A DNA stretch of 9,001 bases, from assembly GCA_016302725.1 (NCBI GenBank), contig JAEDNB010000082.1, positions 1-9,001 on the forward strand, given 5' to 3'. This DNA is from Lentisphaeria bacterium. Its GTDB lineage: Bacteria > Verrucomicrobiota > Lentisphaeria > Oligosphaerales > Oligosphaeraceae. Below the pieces are notes generated by a model that made no database searches, was not told the DNA's origin, and saw nothing but the letters and a program-made list of their open reading frames with translations. A program made the position numbers and the translations under genes. Below, in pieces: positions 8,930 to 9,001 of the stretch (the stretch's first letter is position 1; each line of letters opens with the position of its first letter).

Positions 8930-9001
8930 CTACTGGCGATCGCGGAAAAAGACGTCGCGGGAACTGTTCTCCGGCTTCTTCGAAGGCTTCTCCACCGGCT
9001 T
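8930..9001 (-). CDS. C-terminal tail of an unidentified gene, cut by the right edge
   Basis: An open minus-strand frame of 23 residues ends KKPENSSRDVFFRDRQ and stops with TAG at 8932-8930. The Lys/Pro/Glu-rich stretch followed by an aromatic-basic end looks like a flexible linker with a terminal motif. A strong terminator follows at once, which supports a genuine gene end in this frame. There is too little sequence to name a family. Confidence 0.6.
   Translation of the reverse strand, partial: KPVEKPSKKPENSSRDVFFRDRQ

Overview
This GC-rich window holds five complete protein genes, one tRNA gene and two gene fragments cut by the window edges. Most of it is ordinary bacterial housekeeping. 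No phage, IS element, CRISPR array or defence system is visible. The organism is a bacterium. A secreted barrel hydrolase-like protein beside an Arg/Glu-rich membrane-anchored coiled-coil protein, the high GC, and the scarcity of Shine-Dalgarno sequences suggest the PVC superphylum, perhaps Lentisphaerota. That placement is a weak inference, because uvrA, prfC and tlyA are too widespread to decide it.

Left edge (1-413): the first codons of a minus-strand gene run off the window, with a good minus-strand promoter and two small hairpins behind them. Next comes a C/G-rich leader facing uvrA, with overlapping inverted repeats and a CCCGT pentamer repeat. Plus-strand block (414-5649): uvrA (excision-repair damage sensor), prfC (release factor RF3) and tlyA (S4-domain RNA methyltransferase) follow each other with gaps of 39 and 10 bases, so they probably form one transcription unit. 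The three share no biochemical pathway. All three starts lack a Shine-Dalgarno sequence and follow C-rich tracts.

Minus-strand block (5684-9001): transcription runs right to left. From the right edge these are the C-terminal tail of an unknown gene with a strong intrinsic terminator, a secreted (beta/alpha)-barrel glycoside-hydrolase-like protein, a membrane-anchored coiled-coil protein, tRNA-Arg(CCG) with its own promoter and terminator, and fluC/crcB (fluoride channel). fluC meets tlyA tail to tail across 34 bases.

The points most worth a second look are the barrel protein without an obvious second catalytic Glu, the coiled-coil protein of unknown function, the overlapping inverted repeats ahead of uvrA, and the Shine-Dalgarno-less starts of the plus-strand operon.
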